Of a stretch of DNA of 8,616 nt, positions 1-6,244 are shown in pieces. The stretch covers positions 4,899-13,514 of the forward strand of contig PMOF01000262.1 of the NCBI GenBank assembly GCA_003162495.1. The letters run 5' to 3'. The notes beneath the pieces are model-generated. The model ran no database searches, was not told where the DNA came from, and saw only the letters and a list, made by a program, of their open reading frames with translations. Both the position numbers and the translations under genes were made by a program. This DNA comes from Acidobacteriaceae bacterium. GTDB taxonomy: Bacteria; Acidobacteriota; Terriglobia; Terriglobales; Acidobacteriaceae. Each line of letters opens with the position of its first letter. Position 1 is the stretch's first letter.

Positions 1-46
1 CGATCATGATGGCGCCCATGCGCCGGCCGCGGCATAACAATGAAAG

Positions 47-349
47 TCACCGCTTGTCGCGGTGCGCGATCACGTAATCTTTGATGCGGTCGTAAACTTC
101 GCCGGTCACCACGCCCTGGTCCAGCAGGTCTTGCTTGGTTCGGTAGGGCCTGAAGCGCACAATGCGCTCCGCCCAGGTGGATGTCATCCCCGGAACCTTG
201 AGCAACTCAACCGCAGTCGCGTGGTTGATGTCAATCCGCTCTTCCGCCGCGGGAGTTGCATGAGCCTTGGGCACAGTCTGCGAAATTCCATACAGACAAA
301 CGCTGAGGATTGCAATCGCCATTGCCGCCAATCGTATGCTTGCTCTCAC
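47..349 (-). CDS. ComEA-like secreted helix-hairpin-helix protein
   Basis: This small protein of about 100 residues has an N-terminal export signal and one C-terminal helix-hairpin-helix (HhH) domain. The signal has basic residues (R2, R6), a hydrophobic stretch LAAMAIAILSVCLYGI and a likely cleavage after KAHA. The C-terminal part contains IDINHATAVELLKVPGM and then FRPYRTKQDLLDQGVV, the two-part pattern of ComEA/HhH domains that bind DNA through the backbone. ComEA proteins act outside the inner membrane in DNA uptake, but many short family members have no proven role, so a competence function is only a possibility. I chose the GTG at 347-349 because a GGAG lies 9 nt before it and it gives a normal signal peptide. 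A longer reading from TTG at 422-424 (125 residues) is open but adds only a very basic, low-complexity N-terminus. It is divergent from the channel gene next to it, with no other competence gene in view. Confidence 0.8.
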   Translation of the reverse strand: MRASIRLAAMAIAILSVCLYGISQTVPKAHATPAAEERIDINHATAVELLKVPGMTSTWAERIVRFRPYRTKQDLLDQGVVTGEVYDRIKDYVIAHRDKR

Positions 350-476
350 CGTTCCATTCTCCGCCTCTGCTTGATGAGATCGCAAGCGCCTGATTCGTTT
401 CCTGCTCCTTGCCTCCGCATGCAAGGCCGCTCATTTGTGAAAAACAATCCTGGGGGAGTTCTGTGACAATAATGCC
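350..476. other. Divergent intergenic region between the HhH gene and the channel gene
   Basis: This 127-bp gap must hold the 5' signals of both divergent genes. On the minus strand a GGAG 9 nt before the GTG at 349 serves as ribosome binding site. On the plus strand a GGGGGAG sits at 452-458, about 18 nt before the ATG at 477, which is too far for a normal Shine-Dalgarno. I found no convincing -35/-10 pair on either strand. Confidence 0.5.
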
Positions 477-2360
477 ATGGCCAATGCTCCCACTCCTCCC
501 ATCGCTGACAACACCGCCCCCGCGCGCATCTTCGGCCACGCCAGGGTGCTTCTCCTTTTCTCGTTGCTGGCGATGCTTTCGCTCTGTTTGGTGTTTGCAT
601 GGACCACGCGGGATGCCATGGCGCATCTTCCTTTCCTGCAACAGCGCGGCAAAATGCCGGGCATTGCTGATAACCAAAAGGCGCTGGTCGATCTGAGCCT
701 ATGGCAAACGGCCCAGGCTTTGGCTCCGCTGGCCGTCTCTGCCGAAGAAACGGAGTTCGCGCGCGAAGCAGAACGACTTGCGGATCATGAAGTGGATCAG
801 GCCTTCGCCTCGGCGCTGCGCAAGGCGACTTCGCAAGTGGAGCATCGCGTCCTTACCGGCGAAGCGCTTGCGATCTCGCAAAACGTCGCGCAACTTGAGC
901 AGTTCGTGAAAGAAGACCAGGCGCTGGTAGACAGCCTGGCGGCCAATGCAAGCGCCCCGGCCGCTGCGGCAAAGGGAGTCGCCCAACCCGTTGCCGGCGC
1001 CAGCGATCTTGAAGTCGCCAAAGCCCAGCTCGGCCTCGATTCCGATCAGCTGGCCGATGCACAACTGGATCTGGAGCGCGCGTCCGGCGATAACCGCACC
1101 CAGATTCAAGAGGAACTGGCCGCCCACGAAGCCTCAATGCAAAAGTATGACAGCCAGTCGCACAGCGTTGGCGAGCCTGCGGTGATTTCCGTAACGCGGC
1201 AGAGTACGCTCGCCACCCGGTTGAAAGCTTGGTCGAGTCAGCGAGACCGTTACCAATTAATCCAGCAGGCGTTGGGGCAGTCACGGTCCAATGTCGTCAG
1301 TCTGACTTCCCAACATAACGATCTTGAAGCCACGGCCAACGCAAGCAAGGCCGCAACCGCGCAAACGGATCGCGCAACAACCCTCGCCAACATAAAAGAC
1401 AAGCGTGAACAGCGCCAGCTTCTCAGCATCTACGATGACCGCATTCAAACCGAGCGCCAGCTTGTCACGGTATACACCAACTGGTCAGCCCAGGTACTGC
1501 TTCAGCATCGCATCGTGCTGCACCTCATGCTGCAGTCGCTGGCGCTCATCGTCTTCATCGTCATCTGCATGGTTCTCTGCGATGCGCTTGTCCAGCGTTT
1601 GATGGCCCATCCATCCCTTGACTGGAGACGGATGCAAACGCTGCGCACCGTGCTGGAACTGGGCGTGCAGGTCCTTGGCGCGGTGCTCGTTCTGCTCGTC
1701 GTCTTCGGCACGCCGCGGCAAATCACGACAATTCTGGGCCTGGCCACCGCCGGCCTCACTATCGCCCTGCAGGATTTCATTCTCGCGTTTTTAGGCTGGT
1801 TCACCCTCATGGGCAGGAACGGCATTCGCATCGGAGACTGGGTTGAGATTAACGGGGTTGGCGGCGAAGTCACCGAGATCGGCCTGTTTTACACCACTCT
1901 TCTCGAAACCGGAACCTTGACAGATGAGGGACATCCGACAGGCCGCCGCATTACCTTCATCAACGGCTTCGCCGTCCGCGGTCAGTACTTCAACTTCTCC
2001 ACCAGCGGGCAGTGGATGTGGGATGAGATCACCGTCCCCGTACCCTCATCCGCAAACACCCAGGCCATGGTCGATCGCATTCACAAGGCGGTGCTGGAGG
2101 AAACCGAAACCAATGCGCGGGTCGCCGAAAGGGAATGGAAACGCGGAACACGGGGCGATGGGCTGAGCCGGTTCAGCGCCGCTCCGGTCGTGAATCTGCG
2201 GCCCGTAGGATCAGGAATCGACCTCCAGGTGCGTTATGTTACGCGCGCTTCAGAGCGATTTGATTTGCGGAATCGTTTGTATCAGCAAGTGATTGGCATG
2301 CTCCAGGAACCGGCCGCCCCGCCGCCTGCGGAGTCGGCGAACGCGGCCGAGAAGGCATAG
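477..2360 (+). CDS. MscS-family mechanosensitive ion channel with large extracytoplasmic coiled-coil domain
   Basis: The C-terminal half is a recognisable MscS channel: membrane helices near residues 346-370 and 393-412, then the pore-lining helix ILGLATAGLTIALQDFILAF (from about 419), followed by the beta-domain start GDWVEINGVGGEVTEIG (residues 453 onward) and a cytoplasmic alpha/beta tail. Such channels open under membrane tension and release solutes during hypo-osmotic shock. The N-terminal half is unlike small MscS (about 290 residues). A first membrane helix at 24-42 is followed by roughly 300 residues outside the membrane, rich in Ala, Gln, Glu and Leu with heptad-like spacing, so probably coiled coil. 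The tail has inserted residues after FYTTLLETG (TDEGHPTGRR) compared with the short type. The ATG at 477 is the first in frame after a TGA at 438 and keeps the first helix intact, but its ribosome binding site is weak. It lies upstream of the his operon in the same direction but appears to be transcribed separately. Confidence 0.9.
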   Translation: MANAPTPPIADNTAPARIFGHARVLLLFSLLAMLSLCLVFAWTTRDAMAHLPFLQQRGKMPGIADNQKALVDLSLWQTAQALAPLAVSAEETEFAREAERLADHEVDQAFASALRKATSQVEHRVLTGEALAISQNVAQLEQFVKEDQALVDSLAANASAPAAAAKGVAQPVAGASDLEVAKAQLGLDSDQLADAQLDLERASGDNRTQIQEELAAHEASMQKYDSQSHSVGEPAVISVTRQSTLATRLKAWSSQRDRYQLIQQALGQSRSNVVSLTSQHNDLEATANASKAATAQTDRATTLANIKDKREQRQLLSIYDDRIQTERQLVTVYTNWSAQVLLQHRIVLHLMLQSLALIVFIVICMVLCDALVQRLMAHPSLDWRRMQTLRTVLELGVQVLGAVLVLLVVFGTPRQITTILGLATAGLTIALQDFILAFLGWFTLMGRNGIRIGDWVEINGVGGEVTEIGLFYTTLLETGTLTDEGHPTGRRITFINGFAVRGQYFNFSTSGQWMWDEITVPVPSSANTQAMVDRIHKAVLEETETNARVAEREWKRGTRGDGLSRFSAAPVVNLRPVGSGIDLQVRYVTRASERFDLRNRLYQQVIGMLQEPAAPPPAESANAAEKA

Positions 2361-2383
2361 AGGACCGGGACCTTTTTCGGCCG
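2344..2383 (+). other. Hairpin at the 3' end of the channel gene
   Basis: Bases 2344-2355 (CGGCCGAGAAGG) can pair with 2372-2383 (CTTTTTCGGCCG) over 12 positions with two G-U pairs, leaving a 16-nt loop. The 5' arm lies within the last codons of the channel gene. No U-run follows the 3' arm, so it does not look like a standard intrinsic terminator. It may protect the mRNA end or slow polymerase before the his promoter. It could also be chance in GC-rich sequence. Confidence 0.35.
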
Positions 2384-2400
2384 GCCCAGTCGACAGATAT

Positions 2401-2429
2401 TTGACATCGCGGCGGTTTTGCCTTAACTT
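2401..2429 (+). promoter_or_regulatory. Probable sigma-70-type promoter of the his operon
   Basis: A perfect -35 box TTGACA (2401-2406) is followed after exactly 17 nt by TAACTT (2424-2429), which keeps the three most important -10 positions (T1, A2, T6). Transcription would start around 2436-2438, at or just before the ATG of the His-rich leader ORF. It is placed as expected for an attenuated operon: after the end of the channel gene and immediately ahead of the leader. A second AT-rich element, TATAGA at 2433-2438, is too far from the -35 box (26 nt). Confidence 0.65.
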
Positions 2430-2437
2430 CTCTATAG

Positions 2438-2515
2438 ATGCAGAGCCGCCGCCATCACGCTCATCACCCCCATCATGGAACTTCCAAGCCGGCGGACTGC
2501 CATGGCCTGATCTAA
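2438..2515 (+). CDS. hisL: Histidine operon leader peptide (attenuator peptide)
   Basis: A 25-codon ORF, ATG at 2438 to TAA at 2513-2515, reads [25 protein letters not shown]. Seven of 25 residues are histidine, six of them within eight codons (2453-2476: CAT CAC GCT CAT CAC CCC CAT CAT). This density has no likely explanation other than sensing charged tRNA-His: when histidyl-tRNA is scarce a ribosome stalls in the run. The ORF lies between a good promoter and an intrinsic terminator directly before hisI, as leader peptides do in enterobacterial his operons. Its codons 3-5 and 17-21 double as RNA pairing segments of the attenuator. No Shine-Dalgarno precedes the ATG (upstream CTTAACTTCTCTATAG), and the predicted transcription start is at the ATG, so it may be translated leaderless. 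The peptide itself is probably degraded without further function. Confidence 0.88.
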   Translation: MQSRRHHAHHPHHGTSKPADCHGLI

Positions 2516-2569
2516 ACGGCCAGAGAGATCTAAGAAACACCCAAGCCCGCCGGCGACCCAAGCCGGCGG
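2484..2569 (+). repeat. 12-nt direct repeat CCAAGCCGGCGG linking leader ORF and terminator
   Basis: CCAAGCCGGCGG occurs at 2484-2495, inside the leader ORF, and again at 2558-2569, where it forms part of the loop and the 3' arm of the terminator. Both copies are complementary to the same segment at 2547-2554, so they compete for it. This is the sequence basis of the antiterminator/terminator switch. Confidence 0.9.
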
Positions 2570-2576
2570 GCTTTTT
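2543..2576 (+). terminator. Intrinsic terminator of the his attenuator
   Basis: AAGCCCGCCGGC at 2543-2554 and GCCGGCGGGCTT at 2562-2573 are perfect reverse complements (12 bp, nearly all G-C), separated by a 7-nt loop GACCCAA and followed by a T-run (2572-2576). It lies 27 nt after the leader stop codon and 33 nt before the hisI ATG. It is therefore too far downstream of the channel gene and too close to hisI to be a simple end-of-gene terminator, and fits an attenuator. Confidence 0.93.
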
Positions 2577-2595
2577 CGTTTCACAAATCTAAACC

Positions 2596-2602
2596 AAAGG
2601 TG
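2596..2602 (+). promoter_or_regulatory. Ribosome binding site of hisI
   Basis: AAAGGTG at 2596-2602 matches the core of the anti-Shine-Dalgarno pairing region and ends 7 nt before the ATG at 2610. It lies after the attenuator terminator, so hisI is translated independently once the transcript reads through. Confidence 0.6.
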
Positions 2603-2609
2603 CAAACCC

Positions 2610-2981
2610 ATGGAATGGGTCAACTTCGAAAAAATGGACGGCCTTGCTCCCGGCATTGTGCAGGATGCGCGCACAGGCCAGGTGCTGATGCTGGGTTTTC
2701 TCAACCCCGTCAGTTACGCCAAAACATTGGAGACCGGCTTTGTCACTTTTTGGAGCCGCACCCGCCAGAAGCTCTGGATGAAGGGCGAAACCAGCGGCAA
2801 CCGCTTGCGCGTCGTCTCCGTTCACACGGACTGCGACAATGACACGCTGCTTTTCCAGGTCGAAGTAGAGGGCGATGGCCTGGTTTGTCACGAGGGCACC
2901 GTCAGTTGCTTCACCAAATTGCTCCCGGTCAGCACATCCAACCAGGATCCTATCAGCCAGAAAGAGGAATCCAGTGGCTAA
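2610..2981 (+). CDS. hisI: Phosphoribosyl-AMP cyclohydrolase
   Basis: HisI opens the adenine ring of phosphoribosyl-AMP, the third step of histidine synthesis, in the cytoplasm. The 123-residue protein contains the family motifs: [15 protein letters not shown], the acidic DCDND (residues 74-78) and CHEGTVSCF. Three cysteines, C75, C93 and C100, have the spacing of the zinc ligands in the family, and the aspartates of DCDND fit the Mg-binding site. The length matches the single-domain enzyme; there is no C-terminal HisE (pyrophosphohydrolase) domain, unlike the enterobacterial HisIE fusion. It is the first structural gene after the attenuator, whereas hisG leads in enterobacteria. Its last 8 nt overlap hisG. 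Confidence 0.96.
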   Translation: MEWVNFEKMDGLAPGIVQDARTGQVLMLGFLNPVSYAKTLETGFVTFWSRTRQKLWMKGETSGNRLRVVSVHTDCDNDTLLFQVEVEGDGLVCHEGTVSCFTKLLPVSTSNQDPISQKEESSG

Positions 2982-3849
2982 CAAACTCAGGTTTGGCATC
3001 CCCAAGGGCAGTCTGCAGGATGCCACCATCGCTCTTTTCAAGCGCGCCGGCTGGAACATCTACGCCGACGGCCGTTCCTACTTCCCCTCCATCGACGACA
3101 ACGAGATCGAGTGCATGCTGATTCGCGCCCAGGAGATGGCTCGCTACGTGGATCACAGGGTCCTCGACGCGGGACTCACCGGCATTGACTGGGTGGTCGA
3201 GAGCGGACTTGACGTGACCAGCGTCACCACGCTCACCTACGCCAAGCAGAGCCGCCGCAAGGTGCGCTGGGTGCTGGCTGTCCCTGAGGGCAGCGGCTTT
3301 GAGAAAGCCGAAGACCTCGAGGGCAAAATTGTTGCCACTGAACTGGTCGAAGTGACCAAGCGTTACTTTGCCGAAAAGAGCGTCAACGTCAAAGTCGAGT
3401 TCAGTTGGGGCGCCACTGAAGTGAAGCCGCCCATGCTCGCCGACGCCATTGTCGAAGTTACTGAGACTGGCAGCTCGCTCAAGGCCAACCACCTCAAAAT
3501 CATCGATACGGTCCTCGAGAGCGAGACCCATCTCATCGCCAGCCGGGATGCACTCGACGATCCGTGGAAGCGCAAGAAAATCGATCAGATCGCTCTCATG
3601 TTGCGCGGCGCCATCGATGCCCAATCGCAAGTCGGCCTCATGCTCAACGTCAAGCGCGTGGACCTCGATACCGTCCTCGCCGTGCTGCCTGCGTTGAACT
3701 CGCCTACTGTCTCCCAGCTCAGCGATCCGGAGTGGGTCGCGGTGAATACCATCCTCGAAGAGGGCGTGGCTCGCGATGTGATTCCGCGTTTGAAAGCTGC
3801 CCGGGCTGCGGGGATCGTCGAGTATCCGTTGAACAAAGTTGTTTTGTAA
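2974..3849 (+). CDS. hisG: ATP phosphoribosyltransferase, long form
   Basis: HisG joins ATP and PRPP to give phosphoribosyl-ATP, the committed and feedback-controlled step. The start is GTG at 2974 with AGAGG about 6 nt upstream and an 8-nt overlap with hisI, giving 291 residues from [16 protein letters not shown]. The reading frame is open further upstream, but that part lies inside hisI. The PRPP-binding loop is [16 protein letters not shown] (about residues 157-172, with E164-T165-G166). [10 protein letters not shown] is also typical. The length and the C-terminal section (MLNVKR to [11 protein letters not shown]) identify the long, self-regulated form that carries its own ACT-like histidine-binding domain and needs no HisZ partner. 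The operon would thus be controlled both by attenuation and by enzyme feedback. Confidence 0.96.
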   Translation: MANKLRFGIPKGSLQDATIALFKRAGWNIYADGRSYFPSIDDNEIECMLIRAQEMARYVDHRVLDAGLTGIDWVVESGLDVTSVTTLTYAKQSRRKVRWVLAVPEGSGFEKAEDLEGKIVATELVEVTKRYFAEKSVNVKVEFSWGATEVKPPMLADAIVEVTETGSSLKANHLKIIDTVLESETHLIASRDALDDPWKRKKIDQIALMLRGAIDAQSQVGLMLNVKRVDLDTVLAVLPALNSPTVSQLSDPEWVAVNTILEEGVARDVIPRLKAARAAGIVEYPLNKVVL

Positions 3850-3864
3850 TTCCGGAGACAGGCC

Positions 3865-5142
3865 ATGAAGATCATCCGGACCAACGGCAAATCCGAGCGC
3901 CAAGCCGCCAAACTGCTGGCCTCACTCCAACACCGCGGCCGCGCGGCTCTCGACACTGTGCTCCCCGCTGTCCGCCGTATCGTGTCCGATGTACGCAAAC
4001 AAGGCGACCGCGCGCTGATGCGCTATGCAGCCCAGTTCGACGGCCTCACCGAACCCGCCACTCTCCGTTTCACGCCGGAAGAAATGGCCGCCGCGTGGGA
4101 AGTCATCTCTCCCTCGTTGCGCGCAGCTCTTATCACCGCAGAGAGCCAGATTCGCAACTTCGCCCTCAGGCAACTTCCGCCTTCTTGGAATGACGATGGC
4201 CCCATGCCCGGCCTCATGACCGGCCAGCTTGTGCGCCCGCTCAGCTCGGTGGGCTGCTATGTCCCGAGCGGCCGTCATCCGCTGCCCTCCACATTATTGA
4301 TGACCGCAATTCCCGCGCAGGTAGCGGGCGTTCTGCGCATCGTGGTGGTCTCGCCCAAACCAGCAACGGAAACTCTGGCAGCCGCTCACCTGCTCGGCAT
4401 CAAGGAGTTCTATTGTTTGGGAGGCGCGCAGGCTGTCGCCGCTCTGGCCTATGGCACGGCAACGATCGGGAGTGTCGACAAAATTGTCGGCCCCGGCAAT
4501 CTCTACGTCACCGCCGCCAAACGCCTGGTCGCGTTTGACTGTGGGATCGACATGCTCGCCGGACCCACTGAAATCGTTGTGACCAGCGAGCGCGGTCTCC
4601 CTGCCGACATCGCCGCTGATCTGGTTGCCCAGGCCGAACACGATCCCGAATCCCTCGCGATTTTTATCACCAACAAGCACGATCTCGCCAAAGCCGTCGT
4701 CGTCGAGACCAAGCTGCGGTGCCGCGACAATCCGGTTGCTCACGAGTCTCTTTCCCGCAAGGGCGTTGTCTTCATTACCGGCTCGTACGAAGAGTCTTGT
4801 GACATCACCAATATGCTGGCTCCCGAACACCTGACCGTCGATTCGCGCGCAGATCTCGACTGGGTCCTCAACGCCGGTTCCGTCTTCATTGGCCGCTGGT
4901 CCGCGCAGCCCATGGGCGATTACATCTCCGGCCCCAATCACACTTTGCCTACTGGCGGCATGGCACGTGTGCGCGGCGGTCTGAGCGTCAACGACTTCAT
5001 CAAGCTCATCACGGTGCAGGAATACTCAGCATCTGCGCTTCGCACCCTTGGGCCAAAAGCAGCACTGCTCGCTGAAGCCGAGGGCCTCATCGGCCATGCA
5101 GAAGCCATTCGTACCCGCCTGCAAAGGAGATCTCGTGGTTGA
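3865..5142 (+). CDS. hisD: Histidinol dehydrogenase
   Basis: HisD oxidises L-histidinol to L-histidine in two NAD-dependent steps, the end of the pathway. The 425-residue protein has the expected blocks: VGCYVPSGRHPLPSTLLM, LGGAQAVAALAYGT, VDKIVGPGNLYVTAAKR, AGPTEIVV, and NHTLPTGGMARVRGGLSVNDF. By analogy with the E. coli enzyme, the zinc ligands are Q256 and H259 (in AQAEHD), D352 (in GDYISG) and H411 (in GLIGHAEA), and the catalytic pair is E321-H322 (in APEHL). All are present. The ATG at 3865 has GGAG 7 nt upstream. This is the only his junction in the window with a gap (15 nt after hisG); the 3' end overlaps hisC by 8 nt. Confidence 0.97.
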   Translation: MKIIRTNGKSERQAAKLLASLQHRGRAALDTVLPAVRRIVSDVRKQGDRALMRYAAQFDGLTEPATLRFTPEEMAAAWEVISPSLRAALITAESQIRNFALRQLPPSWNDDGPMPGLMTGQLVRPLSSVGCYVPSGRHPLPSTLLMTAIPAQVAGVLRIVVVSPKPATETLAAAHLLGIKEFYCLGGAQAVAALAYGTATIGSVDKIVGPGNLYVTAAKRLVAFDCGIDMLAGPTEIVVTSERGLPADIAADLVAQAEHDPESLAIFITNKHDLAKAVVVETKLRCRDNPVAHESLSRKGVVFITGSYEESCDITNMLAPEHLTVDSRADLDWVLNAGSVFIGRWSAQPMGDYISGPNHTLPTGGMARVRGGLSVNDFIKLITVQEYSASALRTLGPKAALLAEAEGLIGHAEAIRTRLQRRSRG

Positions 5143-6244
5143 ACTCATCACAACGCGCCACCCAGTCCCACGCGCCCGCGTGCAATCCATGAAGGAGTAC
5201 CACCCTCCGCTCGGCAGTCGCGAGGCACTGCGTCTCGACTTCAACGAGAACACGTTCGCCTGCTCACCGAAAGTACGCGAGGCACTGGCGCGCATTTCCG
5301 CAGCCGACTTCACGCGTTATCCCGAGCGCGAACCGGTTGAGGCCCTCGTCGCAGCGCATCTTGGCCTTTCTAAATCGCAGGTTGCCTTAACCAACGGCGT
5401 TGACGAAGCGATTCACGTCCTCTTTGAGACCTTTCTTGAATCTGGCGACGAGCTCCTGCTGCCCGTCCCCACGTACACCATGTATGAAGTCTATGCATCG
5501 GCGACCGAAGCGAACGTGGTCACGGTGCTTGCTGCGGACGACTTGCAGTTTCCTTTCGAACGGCTGTTGGCCGCCATCACGCCACGCACTAAAATCATCG
5601 CCATCGCCAATCCCAACAGTCCATCCGGATCCGCGGCTTCTCGTGAACAGATCGTCGAGCTCGCACGTCGCGCGCCGCACGCAGTTGTGATGATCGACGA
5701 AGCCTACTTTCATTTCCACGGCGAAACGGTGATCGATCTCCTTGACGAGCTGCCCAATCTGATGGTCGCGCGCACTTTCTCAAAGGCTTATGGTCTTGCC
5801 GGCTTACGCTTAGGTATCCTCGCTGGTTCAGCGGAATTGATGCGCTGGGTTCGCCGAGTGCTCTCGCCCTACAGCGTGAATTCGCTGGCGCTTGCGTGCC
5901 TGCCGCCCGCTCTTGAAGATACAGCCTATCTCGATTGGTATGTCAGCGAAGTTCTTAAGGCGCGCGCAGGCTTTGAGGCCGCTCTGGATAAGGCCGGCAT
6001 CCGCCGCTGGCCCAGCTGCGCCAACTTCATCCTTGTCGATATCGGTTCTCGCCACGCGGAGTTTGTGCGCCTCATGCGCGCAGCAGGCGTGCTTGTCCGC
6101 GACCGCTCCAGCGATCCTGGCTGCGACGGCCGCGTCCGCATCACCATTGGAACCACGGAACAGATGCGGCATGCAGTTATTGTTCTCAACGATGCCGTGG
6201 CTTCACTGAAGGCTGCATCGGCATCTCAAGGAGACGCGCAATGA
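5135..6244 (+). CDS. hisC: Histidinol-phosphate aminotransferase
   Basis: HisC is a pyridoxal-phosphate enzyme that moves an amino group from glutamate to imidazole-acetol phosphate, giving histidinol phosphate. The fold-type I markers are in order: [12 protein letters not shown] near the N-terminus, ANPNSPSG (N159), [11 protein letters not shown] (D188, Y191), and [14 protein letters not shown] with the Schiff-base lysine K217, followed by conserved arginine R224. The 369-residue length is normal. I chose GTG at 5135 because AAAGGAGA lies 5 nt upstream and the 8-nt overlap with hisD repeats the arrangement at hisI/hisG. An ATG 87 nt upstream in frame lies inside hisD and lacks that context. 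The stop overlaps hisB as ATGA. Confidence 0.95.
   Translation: MVELITTRHPVPRARVQSMKEYHPPLGSREALRLDFNENTFACSPKVREALARISAADFTRYPEREPVEALVAAHLGLSKSQVALTNGVDEAIHVLFETFLESGDELLLPVPTYTMYEVYASATEANVVTVLAADDLQFPFERLLAAITPRTKIIAIANPNSPSGSAASREQIVELARRAPHAVVMIDEAYFHFHGETVIDLLDELPNLMVARTFSKAYGLAGLRLGILAGSAELMRWVRRVLSPYSVNSLALACLPPALEDTAYLDWYVSEVLKARAGFEAALDKAGIRRWPSCANFILVDIGSRHAEFVRLMRAAGVLVRDRSSDPGCDGRVRITIGTTEQMRHAVIVLNDAVASLKAASASQGDAQ

Larger units (their letters stand above)
2444..2576 (+). promoter_or_regulatory. Histidine attenuator: protector, antiterminator and terminator segments
   Basis: Four pairing segments can be traced by eye. Segment 1 is AGCCGCCG at 2444-2451 (leader codons 3-5). Segment 2 is GCCGGCGGACT at 2488-2498 (leader codons 17-21). 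Segment 3 is AGCCCGCCGGC at 2544-2554. Segment 4 is GCCGGCGGGCT at 2562-2572. Segments 3:4 form the terminator. Segments 2:3 pair perfectly over 8 bp (2488-2495 with 2547-2554), and over 10 of 11 positions when extended, giving the antiterminator. Segments 1:2 pair over CCGCCG/CGGCGG plus two pairs after a bulged A, giving a protector. A ribosome stalled anywhere in 2453-2476 would cover segment 1 but end near 2488, leaving segment 2 free to disarm the terminator. A ribosome moving freely covers segment 2 and allows termination. Pairing is read from sequence; energies were not calculated. Confidence 0.85.

Noticed and set aside
1..46. Short palindromes (ATCATGAT at 3-10 and GGCGC/GCGCC around 11-24) as a terminator for the HhH gene
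   Set aside because: The stems are only 4-5 bp and no T-run follows on the minus strand; there is too little sequence before the window edge.
231..677. A 148-codon minus-strand frame across the divergent intergenic region
   Set aside because: It overlaps both the HhH gene and the channel gene and has no recognisable content.
2344..2383. An intrinsic terminator for the channel gene
   Set aside because: The hairpin is plausible, but the T-run lies within its 3' arm and not after it, so it is kept only as a low-confidence structure.
2293..2592. A 99-codon plus-strand frame covering the end of the channel gene and the attenuator
   Set aside because: It starts inside the channel gene, reads straight through the terminator hairpin, resembles no family and is in a different frame from the His-rich leader ORF.
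2401..2609. A T-box (tRNA-His sensing) leader or a riboswitch
   Set aside because: No T-box consensus such as AGGGTGG followed by ACCGCG and no long stem I is present. The His-codon ORF with competing hairpins explains the region better.
2953..3903. A 316-codon open frame on the minus strand opposite hisG
   Set aside because: It lies wholly against hisI-hisG-hisD, which have clear family motifs. Its translation shows no recognisable domain, and long antisense frames are common in GC-rich genes.
3564..4193. A 209-codon plus-strand frame across the hisG/hisD junction
   Set aside because: It overlaps two confidently identified genes in another frame, and its Arg/Pro/His-rich translation is typical of an off-frame reading.
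4294..4941. A 215-codon minus-strand open frame opposite hisD
   Set aside because: It is antisense to the conserved hisD core and has a composition typical of a shadow frame, with no ribosome binding context.
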